A DNA stretch of 64,000 nt from Clostridia bacterium. Lineage in GTDB: Bacteria; Bacillota; Clostridia; CAKSNL01; HGM11501. Position 1 is the stretch's first letter; every line of letters starts with the position of its first letter. The position numbers were made by a program, and so were the translations under genes. Below are positions 44,337-52,675 of this stretch, piece after piece. The notes beneath the pieces are model-generated. The model was not told the DNA's origin. It did no database searches and saw nothing but the letters and a program-made list of their open reading frames with translations. The stretch is taken from NCBI GenBank assembly GCA_900766735.1, contig CAAFWO010000033.1:46207-110206 (forward strand), written 5' to 3'.

Positions 44337-45422
44337 ATGTCTGAAATTACCGTAAAAAAGAATAAGGGAATTAGCGGACGCATCGAAAATTTCAAGGCGA
44401 TGAGCCCTCAGGATAAAAGAAGAACAATTACGGACTTGATTTTTAATAACGCAATGTATATAATAATAGCAGCGGCAATTATATTTATTGCGGCAAAAGT
44501 TCCGGCATTTTTATCAATATCATCTATTATCAACATCATATCGCTGACGGCGGCAAAGCTTCCCATAGCGCTCGGTATTGCCGGTGCGATCGTCCTCACG
44601 GGAACGGATATTTCCGCCGGCCGTGCGGTGGGCTTAACTGCCTGTATCGCGGCGTCTCTTCTTCAGGTCGTTAACTACTCGAACAAGATGTTCCCCGATC
44701 TCGGAGTTATGCCTTTATGGCTCGTGCTCCTTGCGGTTATCGCGGTCGGTGCGCTGATCGGCCTTGTTAACGGATTTTTCGTTGCAAAGTTCAAACTGCA
44801 TCCCTTCATCGTAACCCTTTCAACACAGCTCATCGTTTTCGGTATTGTGCTTATGTATCTTATGATCGGCACGAACAACGGCCAGACATTGTCCGGGCTT
44901 GACGCATCATATACCAATTTTGTCAAGGGCACACTCTTCACAATAAGTGGTGTTGCAGTTCCGAAATATGTGCTTTACTCTGTAATACTTACGGCTATCA
45001 TGTGGGTCATCTGGAACAAGACGAAGTTCGGCAAAAATATGTTTGCCGTCGGCTCCAACGAGGAAGCGGCGAATGTATCGGGCGTTAACGTTTTCTGGAC
45101 TATCATAATGGTATTCGTACTTGCCGGAGCGATGTACGGTATCACGGGATTCATCGAGGGCGCGAGAATTGCCTCCTGCTCGGCAAATACCGGTCTTAAC
45201 TACGAGTCTGACGCCATCGCGGCCTGCGTTATCGGCGGTGTATCGTTTGTCGGCGGTACTGGTAAGATAAGCGGAATCGTAACGGGAGTTTTGCTTCTTC
45301 AGATCATTTTCGTCGGACTTAACTTCCTATCGGTTGACGTTAATATGCTCTATGTAATTAAGGGTCTTATCATCTTGGTTGCATGCGCGATCGATATGAG
45401 AAAATATCTTGCAAGAAAATAA
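44337..45422 (+). CDS. mglC: Galactose/methyl-galactoside-type ABC permease
   Basis: The 361-residue product has about ten membrane helices and the BPD_transp_2 features, with PIALGIAGAIVLTGTDISAGRAVGLTACIAASLLQV and GKNMFAVGSNEEAANVSGVNV, the latter being the EAA-like ATPase-contact loop, then GGVSFVGGTGKISG. It forms the membrane channel with MglA. CGGAGG lies upstream at a good spacing. Confidence 0.95.
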   Translation: MSEITVKKNKGISGRIENFKAMSPQDKRRTITDLIFNNAMYIIIAAAIIFIAAKVPAFLSISSIINIISLTAAKLPIALGIAGAIVLTGTDISAGRAVGLTACIAASLLQVVNYSNKMFPDLGVMPLWLVLLAVIAVGALIGLVNGFFVAKFKLHPFIVTLSTQLIVFGIVLMYLMIGTNNGQTLSGLDASYTNFVKGTLFTISGVAVPKYVLYSVILTAIMWVIWNKTKFGKNMFAVGSNEEAANVSGVNVFWTIIMVFVLAGAMYGITGFIEGARIASCSANTGLNYESDAIAACVIGGVSFVGGTGKISGIVTGVLLLQIIFVGLNFLSVDVNMLYVIKGLIILVACAIDMRKYLARK

Positions 45423-45428
45423 GAATTT

Positions 45429-45779
45429 ATGGAAGAAAAAGAAGTTAAAAAAACAGGCGGACTTTACGCAAAGGTAAATATGAGCGTGAAGTCGGCAAAT
45501 ATAATGGTCACGGTTCTGATTGCCGTTTTGGTTGCCGTTACACTTTTTATAGTGGCGCACGGCGGATTCAAGATTAAATATGATTCGGACGGTGGGTCAT
45601 ATGTTTCCGAGGTGACGGCGATGCATTCGGAAAAACTCAATGAGCCCGAAACTCCTCAGAAAGAGGGCTATGAATTTACCGGCTGGTATCGTGACAGAGC
45701 GCTAACCGAGAAGTGGAATTTTGACACGGACACGGTCAGCGAAAGTATGACTCTTTACGCCGGTTGGCGTGAAAAATAG
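45429..45779 (+). CDS. Small membrane protein with one InlB B-repeat
   Basis: The 116-residue product has a cytoplasmic N-terminus, one membrane helix (ANIMVTVLIAVLVAVTLFIVAHGGF) and an extracytoplasmic Listeria-Bacteroides (InlB B) repeat: KIKYDSDGGSYVSEVTAM...GYEFTGWYRDRALTEKWNF...LYAGW. It begins 6 bp after mglC with a weak ribosome site, so it is likely a coupled last gene of the transport operon. A role as an accessory or surface-contact subunit of the transporter is speculation. Confidence 0.82.
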   Translation: MEEKEVKKTGGLYAKVNMSVKSANIMVTVLIAVLVAVTLFIVAHGGFKIKYDSDGGSYVSEVTAMHSEKLNEPETPQKEGYEFTGWYRDRALTEKWNFDTDTVSESMTLYAGWREK

Positions 45780-45820
45780 AAAAACACTCTGGGTCGAACT
45801 ATAGGCTCAGAGCGTTTTTC
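45780..45820 (+). terminator. Terminator after the mgl operon
   Basis: Imperfect stem: AAAACACTCTGGG with CTCAGAGCGTTTTT, followed by T5, between the InlB-repeat gene and the response regulator. Confidence 0.6.
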
Positions 45821-45848
45821 CGCAGAATGGGAAAGGGGGCTTTTATCC

Positions 45849-47441
45849 TTGAAGTACAGTGTGATGCTGGTTGAAGGAAGCGCATATTTAAGACGGGCCT
45901 TTTTAGAGGAAGTCAGCCAGAACTCCGAGGGCTTTGAATTCATCGGCGTTGCCGAAAACAGAGCGGAGGCGCTTGAAAAGGTTGAATTTTCCGAGCCCGA
46001 CATCATTGTGGCAGACCTGGGAAGCTCCTATAACGCCGCGCTTGACTTTGCCGCCGAGATAAGAAAGATCAGGCCTTCGGCGAAGATCGTCATAATCGGC
46101 GACAGGAACGGAAGCTACTCTGAACACACTTCGCGAAATATCATAGCTTTCTTAAAAAAGCCGGTTTCGCCGCAGAGGCTTTCACGCGTGCTCGGCGATA
46201 TTAAAAATTATTTAGATGAAAAGATAAACGGCATCTTAAAGGTCGTGACAGACGGGGCGGAGGAGATCAGAAGACTTTATTTAAGTGAGTTCTTACTCCC
46301 GCTGATGCTCGGAAGCTCAGAAAAAATGCCGGACGAGTCGCACCTTGTAAGGCGTGCAAAGGAGCTTGCGATAATTCCTTTTGATATGGAAAAGATCCGC
46401 CTTTGCATGACGGTGACAAAGTTTTCCGATCAGGGCGGCGATTCGTGCACGGCGCCGATGCATGTCAGCTTCATCAACGGTATAATCTCAAAATATATGC
46501 ACTGCACGACCCTCTTTTTATACGGCCGCGCAGTAACGCTGATCGCCGTCGAGGGAGGGGAGATTTCAAACGCTTTAGAGCTTCCCTTGCGTGAACTGGT
46601 TCAGAATGCGGACAGGATTTTGAGCCACAAATGCACTATAGGCGTCAGCCGCGAATTTTCACAGTTTTCAGCTTGCCCCGAGGCATATTTTCAGGCAGTC
46701 ACGGCCAGAAGATATACATCAGACGGTGCAGGTCCCGTCCGCTTTATCGACGACCAGGAGAGCAAGAAAACCCCGGCGCTTGACAAGGTGGAAAAGTCCG
46801 TCTTAAAGCTCGAACAGCTCTTAAAGGTCGGAAATATCGAAGGACTGACGGAATTTATCAATTCGCTTTACGAGACGAACACGCCGGAAAATGCCGACCT
46901 TTTGATCGTGCAGATCATTGCGGCGGTCTATGAGATCGTCAGCAGTGTCGCGGATAAAAACGACGTGTTGAAGCTTGTCGCAACGAACCCGATATTTGCA
47001 AGAATAACCTCGTGCAGCAGTGAGAACGTTATGAAACAGGAGCTCATCGCGCTTTGCAACAGCGCAAAGGAGCTTATCTCGCATTCGCAGAAGCGCGACA
47101 CGGAAATTCTTTGCGACAGGGTGATCGAGATCATCGACAAGCGCTATGCGGACGAGGAACTTTCGCTCACATCGGTGAGCAACGAGCTTTCGGTCAGCCC
47201 GAATTATTTGAGTGCGCTGATAAAGAAAAACAAGAAGAAAAATTTCGTCACCCTTGTCACGGAGCGCAGAATGAAGGCGGCATACGATATGCTGGTGTGC
47301 TCCAATATGAAAGTCACCGAGGTATCGGAAAAATGCGGCTATAACGATTATCACTATTTCAGCGGATGCTTCAAAAAGTTTTACGGCCAGCCCCCGAACC
47401 AGGTGAGAAAAAGCCGCACCGAATCACAAAAAAACACTTGA
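45849..47441 (+). CDS. YesN-type response regulator with C-terminal AraC DNA-binding domain
   Basis: The 530-residue product has an N-terminal receiver-like domain (residues ~1-125). The acceptor Asp56 is in DIIVADLG and the conserved Lys in FLKKPVS, but the usual acidic pair is altered (LVEGSAY instead of VDDE), so phosphorylation is uncertain. A ~290-residue middle region resembles YesN linker domains, and a C-terminal double HTH (SVSNELSVSPNYLSALIKKNKKKNFVTLVTERRMK...CGYNDYHYFSGCFKKFYGQPP) binds DNA. The start is TTG 45849 after AAAGGGGG. No histidine kinase gene is adjacent. It probably controls the mgl operon upstream. Confidence 0.88.
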   Translation: MKYSVMLVEGSAYLRRAFLEEVSQNSEGFEFIGVAENRAEALEKVEFSEPDIIVADLGSSYNAALDFAAEIRKIRPSAKIVIIGDRNGSYSEHTSRNIIAFLKKPVSPQRLSRVLGDIKNYLDEKINGILKVVTDGAEEIRRLYLSEFLLPLMLGSSEKMPDESHLVRRAKELAIIPFDMEKIRLCMTVTKFSDQGGDSCTAPMHVSFINGIISKYMHCTTLFLYGRAVTLIAVEGGEISNALELPLRELVQNADRILSHKCTIGVSREFSQFSACPEAYFQAVTARRYTSDGAGPVRFIDDQESKKTPALDKVEKSVLKLEQLLKVGNIEGLTEFINSLYETNTPENADLLIVQIIAAVYEIVSSVADKNDVLKLVATNPIFARITSCSSENVMKQELIALCNSAKELISHSQKRDTEILCDRVIEIIDKRYADEELSLTSVSNELSVSPNYLSALIKKNKKKNFVTLVTERRMKAAYDMLVCSNMKVTEVSEKCGYNDYHYFSGCFKKFYGQPPNQVRKSRTESQKNT

Positions 47442-47465
47442 TTTTTTGTGAAAATCGGGTACAAT
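47438..47465 (+). promoter_or_regulatory. trxA promoter
   Basis: TTGATT (47438-47443), 16-bp spacer, TACAAT (47460-47465), 20 bp before the ATG. Confidence 0.7.
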
Positions 47466-47485
47466 AGAAGTATGAGGTGATTAGA

Positions 47486-47797
47486 ATGGAAATAACTTTG
47501 ACAGATGAAAATTTCGAGGAAGAGGTCATAGAGTCGGATAAGCCCGTGCTTGTCGACTTCTGGGCGACCTGGTGCGGCCCTTGTATGATGCTCGCGCCGA
47601 TCGTAACGGAAATCGCCGAGGAATATGCCGATGAATTAAAGGTCGGCAAGGTGAATGTGGACGAACAGCCTGTGACATCGCTTGAATATAAGGTCGCAAG
47701 CATTCCGACGCTGATGCTGTTTAAGGGCGGTAAGGTAGTGAAAAAAACAGTCGGCTATATGAGCAAGAGCGAGCTTATAACCGAACTTGAACTGTAA
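47486..47797 (+). CDS. trxA: Thioredoxin
   Basis: The 103-residue product is a single thioredoxin domain with the redox motif WCGPC (Cys30 and Cys33) in VDFWATWCGPCMMLAPI and the cis-proline segment SIPTLMLFKGG. It keeps cytosolic protein thiols reduced and serves enzymes such as ribonucleotide reductase. The ATG at 47486 follows GAGGTGA; the in-frame GTG at 47477 is inside that site. Monocistronic. Confidence 0.96.
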   Translation: MEITLTDENFEEEVIESDKPVLVDFWATWCGPCMMLAPIVTEIAEEYADELKVGKVNVDEQPVTSLEYKVASIPTLMLFKGGKVVKKTVGYMSKSELITELEL

Positions 47798-47835
47798 AAT
47801 AAGACCGGAGGGAAAGCCCCTTCGGTCTTATTTTT
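47797..47835. terminator. Bidirectional terminator between trxA and the MATE gene
   Basis: AAATAAGACCG (47797-47807) pairs with CGGTCTTATTT (47823-47833), with T runs on both strands. It reaches into the last codons of the MATE gene. Confidence 0.85.
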
Positions 47836-49219
47836 TATCAAACGCTTTATTAAAATCAAAGTGCAGATAGTAGGCCAGCATCAGAACACAGCAGGTTCCC
47901 CAGCCGACGGGATAGCTCATCCCGATGGGGATCAGATCATTTGAGATGAAATTTGACATTATGAATAAATATATCTGCCGAACAACGATGAAGGACGAGA
48001 TCATGATTACCATCGGCACGGTACTGCACCCGGCCCCGCGCAGAGCGGCGGAGAAGATCTGGTTTACAGAGCAGAAAAGGTAAAAAGGAGTGATCCAGTG
48101 AAGGAGCGTCGCCGCAGTCTCCACGATCCTGGGATCGCTGTTAAAGACGGAGGCCAGCTTCGGCGCGAAAATCAGCACCGGCGTCATAATTAATATCGTG
48201 CAGAATGTGGACATTAAATAGGCAAAAAGCGCGCCGCGCTTTGCGCGTTTCGTGTCTCCGAGCCCGAGATTCTGGCTGACGAAGGTTGATGATGCCATTG
48301 CAAGCGACTGCATCGGAAGAAAAATGAACTGATCGATCTTTGAATAGGTCGTCCATCCGCCGGTATTCACCGTCATATCGCCGTTCGTTCCGGCAATATA
48401 TGCCTGAACAAACACGTTTGCAAACGCGGTGAGCGCAAGCTGAATTGCGGAGGGAACGCCGATTATTGCAATAAGCTTTAATGTTTTTAAGTCGAGCTTT
48501 AATTTTTTTACCGTTATCTTAACGCATGAACTTGTAGTCAGGAGCACCGCCATCGTGAGAACGGCGGAAATGATCTGCGATATTACGGTTGCAAGCGCGA
48601 CACCGGCAACGCCCATCTTGAATTTAAAAACAAACAGAAAGTCAAGGCATGTGTTTGCGATGGCGCAGACAATAAGAAAATATAAGGGTCTTGTCGAATC
48701 GCCGACAGCGCGCATTATCCCGGCGCCCATATTATAGATCAAAAGCCCTGAAACGCCGGCAAAATATATCGTTAAATAGGTTTTCCCGGCGCCGAACATT
48801 TCGCTGTAGCCGGCTCTTTCACTGTCTAACATAAGATCGAGCATTCCGGGTGCCGAAATAATGCCGGCAACTGTGAAGATAACGCACAGAATTGCGGTGA
48901 GCATCATGGAGGTGTGCACCGCTTTTTCAACGCCCTTTTTGTCGCCCGCGCCGAAATAGCGCGAGATGATAACGCCCGCGCCGCTCGCGAAGCCGGAAAA
49001 GAGGCCGATCAGAATGTTGATGATAGGGCCGACACTACCGACGGCGGCATAGTCGCCGGCGATACCCGTCTGCCCGATAACATATGTATCGACCATATTA
49101 TAAAGTTGCTGAAAAAGATTGCCGATCAAAAGGGGAACGGCAAAGGTCAAAAGGTTGCTCATTATGCCGCCCTTTGTCATATCCTGCTCGCGGCTTTTAC
49201 TTTTTAGTGTAAATGACAT
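47828..49219 (-). CDS. MATE-family efflux transporter
   Basis: The 463-residue product has twelve predicted helices in two similar halves and the MATE family motifs: GGIMSNLLTFAVPLLIGNLFQQLYNMVDTYVIGQ at the start and GFASGAGVIISRYFGAGDKKGVEKA. The equivalent in the second half is ASSTFVSQNLGLGDTKRAKRG. It exports organic cations or drugs in exchange for sodium or protons. ATG 49219, preceded by GAGGCG, is chosen over the TTG at 49249, which has no ribosome site and lies in the tail of a gene remnant. Confidence 0.93.
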   Translation of the reverse strand: MSFTLKSKSREQDMTKGGIMSNLLTFAVPLLIGNLFQQLYNMVDTYVIGQTGIAGDYAAVGSVGPIINILIGLFSGFASGAGVIISRYFGAGDKKGVEKAVHTSMMLTAILCVIFTVAGIISAPGMLDLMLDSERAGYSEMFGAGKTYLTIYFAGVSGLLIYNMGAGIMRAVGDSTRPLYFLIVCAIANTCLDFLFVFKFKMGVAGVALATVISQIISAVLTMAVLLTTSSCVKITVKKLKLDLKTLKLIAIIGVPSAIQLALTAFANVFVQAYIAGTNGDMTVNTGGWTTYSKIDQFIFLPMQSLAMASSTFVSQNLGLGDTKRAKRGALFAYLMSTFCTILIMTPVLIFAPKLASVFNSDPRIVETAATLLHWITPFYLFCSVNQIFSAALRGAGCSTVPMVIMISSFIVVRQIYLFIMSNFISNDLIPIGMSYPVGWGTCCVLMLAYYLHFDFNKAFDKK

Positions 49220-49245
49220 TTTTTGCGCCTCGTTGAATTTACAGC

Positions 49246-49388
49246 TCAAAGTGAAACGGAGCTGTATTTTTTATTCTTGTTTTTATACATTATATCGTCG
49301 GCACGCTTTAAGGCATGAAAACTTTTTTAGAATCAAAATCAGAGTATCCGGCTGTAATGCCCGGAAGGTTTGCTTCCGTATTTTTCAT
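49246..49388 (-). pseudogene. Relic of a GGDEF domain (C-terminal end)
   Basis: Between the EAL gene and MATE, the minus strand encodes two overlapping pieces of one GGDEF C-terminus. From 49388 a 26-codon frame reads NLPGITAGYSDFDSKKVF, the beta-strand that ends GGDEF domains. In the next frame it continues as FHALKRADDIMYKNKNKKY to a stop at 49246, matching the closing AD-x-x-MY-x-x-K helix. The frame changes within a TAAAAAAG run near 49323-49328. No GGDEF signature is left upstream of it, so it is a fragment, not a gene. Confidence 0.75.
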
Positions 49389-49406
49389 TTTCCTCTGTAC
49401 AAAAAA

Positions 49407-50486
49407 TTATTTGGCAATTTTTTTGTTCATGAAAGTTTTTTCAAATTCTGTGCGGGGCATAGCTTTGCCAAAATAATATCCCTGCATGTTAGCACAGCCC
49501 ACAGACGAAAGATAATCTGCGTGCTCTTTGGTTTCGACTCCTTCGGCGATCGTCGAAATGCCGAGGTCTTCTGCCATTTTAACGACGGAGCGGATGATCG
49601 AATCGTTTTTGCTGTTTCCGTCGCCGATCTCGGAGACGAGCTTCATATCGAGTTTAAGGACTGAAATATCAATTTCCTTAAGAATGTTAAGAGTTGAGTA
49701 GGCGCTCCCAAAATCGTCCATCTCGACGATGAAACCGGCCTCTGTAAAAGCTTTCGCCGCGGCAAAAAGCTCTTTCTGCTCGGTGACGTAAGCGCTCTCT
49801 GTTATTTCAAGGTGTATCATATTATGCGGAACCGAGTATTTGTCGGCGAGAGAAATTAAGACTTCGGGGACTGTCGGGTCCAAAATATCTACTCGCGACA
49901 CATTGACGGAAACCGGAACGGAGAGCTCTTTGCCGAGCCAGTCCCTTTCGGTTTTTACGGCTTCCTCCCAGACAATTCTGTCCACAACGGAAATCTGCTT
50001 GCTTTGCTCTAAAAGCGGAATAAATGAAGATGGATATATAATACCCTTTTCATGGTGGTTCCAGCGGACAAGCGCTTCTGCTCCTATCAGCTTCCCGGAG
50101 CTGTAATTAAACTGCGGCTGATACCAGACTTCAAATTCTCCTGCGCTTGCCGCACGCTCAACATCCGACAAAATTTTCTGAGTTTCCTTTGTCGCATTTA
50201 AAAGCCCCTTATTGTAATAAGCCACACGGCGCGACAAGTCTCCCTTTACCGAAGCAAGCGCAAGGTGTGCTTTGTAGCTCATAGCCATCGGATCGATTCC
50301 CGGCTCACAAAGGTCGTACACGCCGATGTGAATTGAAATAGGATAGTTTAATTTGTAGTTTGAAAAATGAGCGGCGAACCTTTTACAGCACTCTTCGGCG
50401 GACATGTAGTCTCCGGTGCAGAACCTGAGAAAGTGATCTGCGTTTACGTGTGCCGAGATACAGTTTTCATTGTCCGTCGAAGCCAA
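49407..50486 (-). pseudogene. 3' part of a frameshifted dCache-GGDEF-EAL protein: GGDEF end and EAL domain
   Basis: This 359-codon frame starts in mid-domain: LASTDNENCISAHVNADHFLRF is the second half of a GGDEF domain whose signature is NADHF. An intact EAL phosphodiesterase domain follows: AEALVRW, SVNVSR, LEITES, MDDFGSAYSTL, LKLDMKLV, IAEGVE and QGYYFGKAMP, all residues needed for c-di-GMP hydrolysis. The first half of the GGDEF domain is in the frame ending at 50495. One missing base near 50500-50510 would join them (LLKDIGLYLAS reads on in this frame). The apparent start is TTG without a ribosome site, so EAL is probably not made unless the frame is restored. Confidence 0.85.
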
Positions 50487-50494
50487 ATAAAGAC

Positions 50495-52417
50495 CTATAT
50501 CCTTAAGAAGCCTGTTTCCCGCTGCATAGCCGAAATATTACGGAAACCGTCTATATTATAACGGTATATTCTGTATTTTTTTCCGGGATTATCCCTGATC
50601 CAATCAGATACGCTCTTGTGAAATTCTGCAGAGCTTAAGAGTCCGGTCAGCATGTCTAATTTGCCTCTGACAATATCCGTGATATTTTCACATGAAACCA
50701 AAATACTCTCCTTGAGAGCATTAAGATATGAATAATTGATTCTGTAAAATATGTCATCACCGTTTTGGCAACTGACATGAGTCGTTATCGAGTATAAGCC
50801 GTTTTTCTCTACCTCGTCAGTTACTTTGGAGAGCTTTATGGCATCTTTAGTTGCGGCAAAGTCTTCTTCCGAAAGGAATTTTGCCAATGAACGCAGAGTC
50901 GTTTCATCATAGCTGATCTTCCCGGAGTATTGTGCGCGGTAATTTATGTCTCCGGGCAAGGCTTTAATGCCGTAGACCGCTCCTGATATTGCGTCTATCA
51001 GCCCGACGGCCTCAAAATTCTCTGAGATTATCGTTTCGCCGACCTGTTCAAGCCGCTTGGATTTATTGATTGAGAAGGTATATGACGCGGCCTCAAGCTC
51101 CTCGGTCATCGGGTTTTTAACAAGGTCGGATATAGCTCTGATCCATACATAACCGATCTTGTCATAATAGAATAAAATATCTTCCTGAACGCTCGTCTGT
51201 CCGTTGTTAAAGGCAAAAATAAGAGCATCTCTCGAGAAAACACGTTCAAAGCTTTTTAGGGAACAGGGATGAATATATTCTGCTGTACGGCTGATGAATT
51301 CATCGATCGTTGTTGTGCCGAAGCTAAGCAGCTTTTGATTGTATATGCTTGTTTTATCGGTGGTAAATGTGTTTTGAGACAGATTTAATTTGAATCTGGA
51401 TAAGGCATCGACGTGATCAAACGAACGCTTGTTTTGAAATTCGTGATACTCCTCAAGCTTTCTCCTGCGTTCTGACTCGGCAGCCTGTACGATGCCGATA
51501 CGACGTCTTAAGCTGACGATTATCATTGCCGCGCCGATAAGAGTCAGCGTAGAGATCAGAATAACGACGGCAAAGCTCCATTTGCTGAAAAGGCCGGACA
51601 GCCGATATGCGTATGATCTGTCAGCGGCGTTGAATATGTAAATATCCTCAAAGCCTGAGGGAGTAAAGGTTCCGTAATATATTTTATCATTGTATTTATA
51701 AAGCTCGACACCTGTATGCTTGCTTCCGGACGAATACGGCGTAAAAATCGTGTTTACATTCATCCAATTGCACTCGGAAAGCTCACCCTCCTTGGGAGAC
51801 GAAAGGATGATTCCGTCTTTACGGCATAAAAACGTGTATTCGTCGGAGCTTTTTTCGGACATGTCAAGTGTCGCGCTGATATCGGAAAGACTGCGCGTTG
51901 CAACTATAACGCCTATGACCGAATCGGAGCGTGTCACGGGAGAAGCGAAAACGAAGACCGTGTCTCCGCTCATTCTTCCTTGATTTAAAAATTGAGTATT
52001 GGATTTTCCGGCCATGGCAGTTTTGAAATATTCGCGGTCAGCACAGTATGCGACCGTTCCGTTCTGGTATAAAAGCCTCCCGGAGGCATCGGAGATGGCC
52101 AGGTTATCAAAAACACTCTGTTCGGCGAGAGTTTTAAGAATTCCGATGGTCATCGGGTCGTTATAAATGTCTGAATTCCAGTCAATACCGGCTGAAATAA
52201 TATCAAGCTGCTGAAAGGTGGAATTGATTCGCTCATTCATAGCAGAGCTTTGCTGTTCTGCGGAGTCGGTCAGTATACGGTAAGCGTTTGACTCTGCCAG
52301 ATTATTTAAGCGTGCGTTAAAAAAGAGCAAAATTACCGTTGCGGAGATGAGAAGCGCCGCAATCGGAACAATTATTCCTTTTACAATATAGGCCGCTCGG
52401 CCGGATTTAAAAAACAT
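50495..52417 (-). pseudogene. 5' part of the frameshifted dCache-GGDEF-EAL protein: sensor and start of GGDEF
   Basis: The 640-codon frame has a membrane helix at ~13-33 and a dCache-type extracytoplasmic sensor (residues ~40-275, with FDNLAISDASGRLLYQNGTV and VFVFASPVTRSDSVIGVIVATRSLSDI). A second helix lies at ~283-305, followed by a coiled coil, a PAS-like region and the start of a GGDEF domain (DMLTGLLSSAEFHKSV...YRYNIDGFRNI). It stops at 50495 in the middle of that domain, where the next frame continues. It would be an intact ~1,000-residue sensor phosphodiesterase without the single-base lesion. Sensor ligands of dCache domains are often amino acids or other small metabolites. Confidence 0.85.
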
Positions 52418-52675
52418 ATGTACACCAGCTTTTGAGTCTTAATGGATGAATCGGAAACATATTAATTATATCAGATTTTAACGCGTTTTGTCAACAAAAT
52501 ATATATCTTTCGGAGCGTAAAAAAGTCCAATCTTAAAAAAATACTATTTTATAATAAAAATCTAATATTAATATGGATTTTTATGTGTTAAAATTAAGAC
52601 AAAATAAAAAACAGGGGGCTTTATAATGTATATATCGGTTTTTCGGATGAGTTTCACGAGGACGCCTATGAGGTT

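Noticed and set aside
45429..45779. InlB-repeat frame as a broken internalin
   Set aside because: It has its own start, one membrane helix and a complete repeat with a natural stop, so it is better read as an intact small protein.
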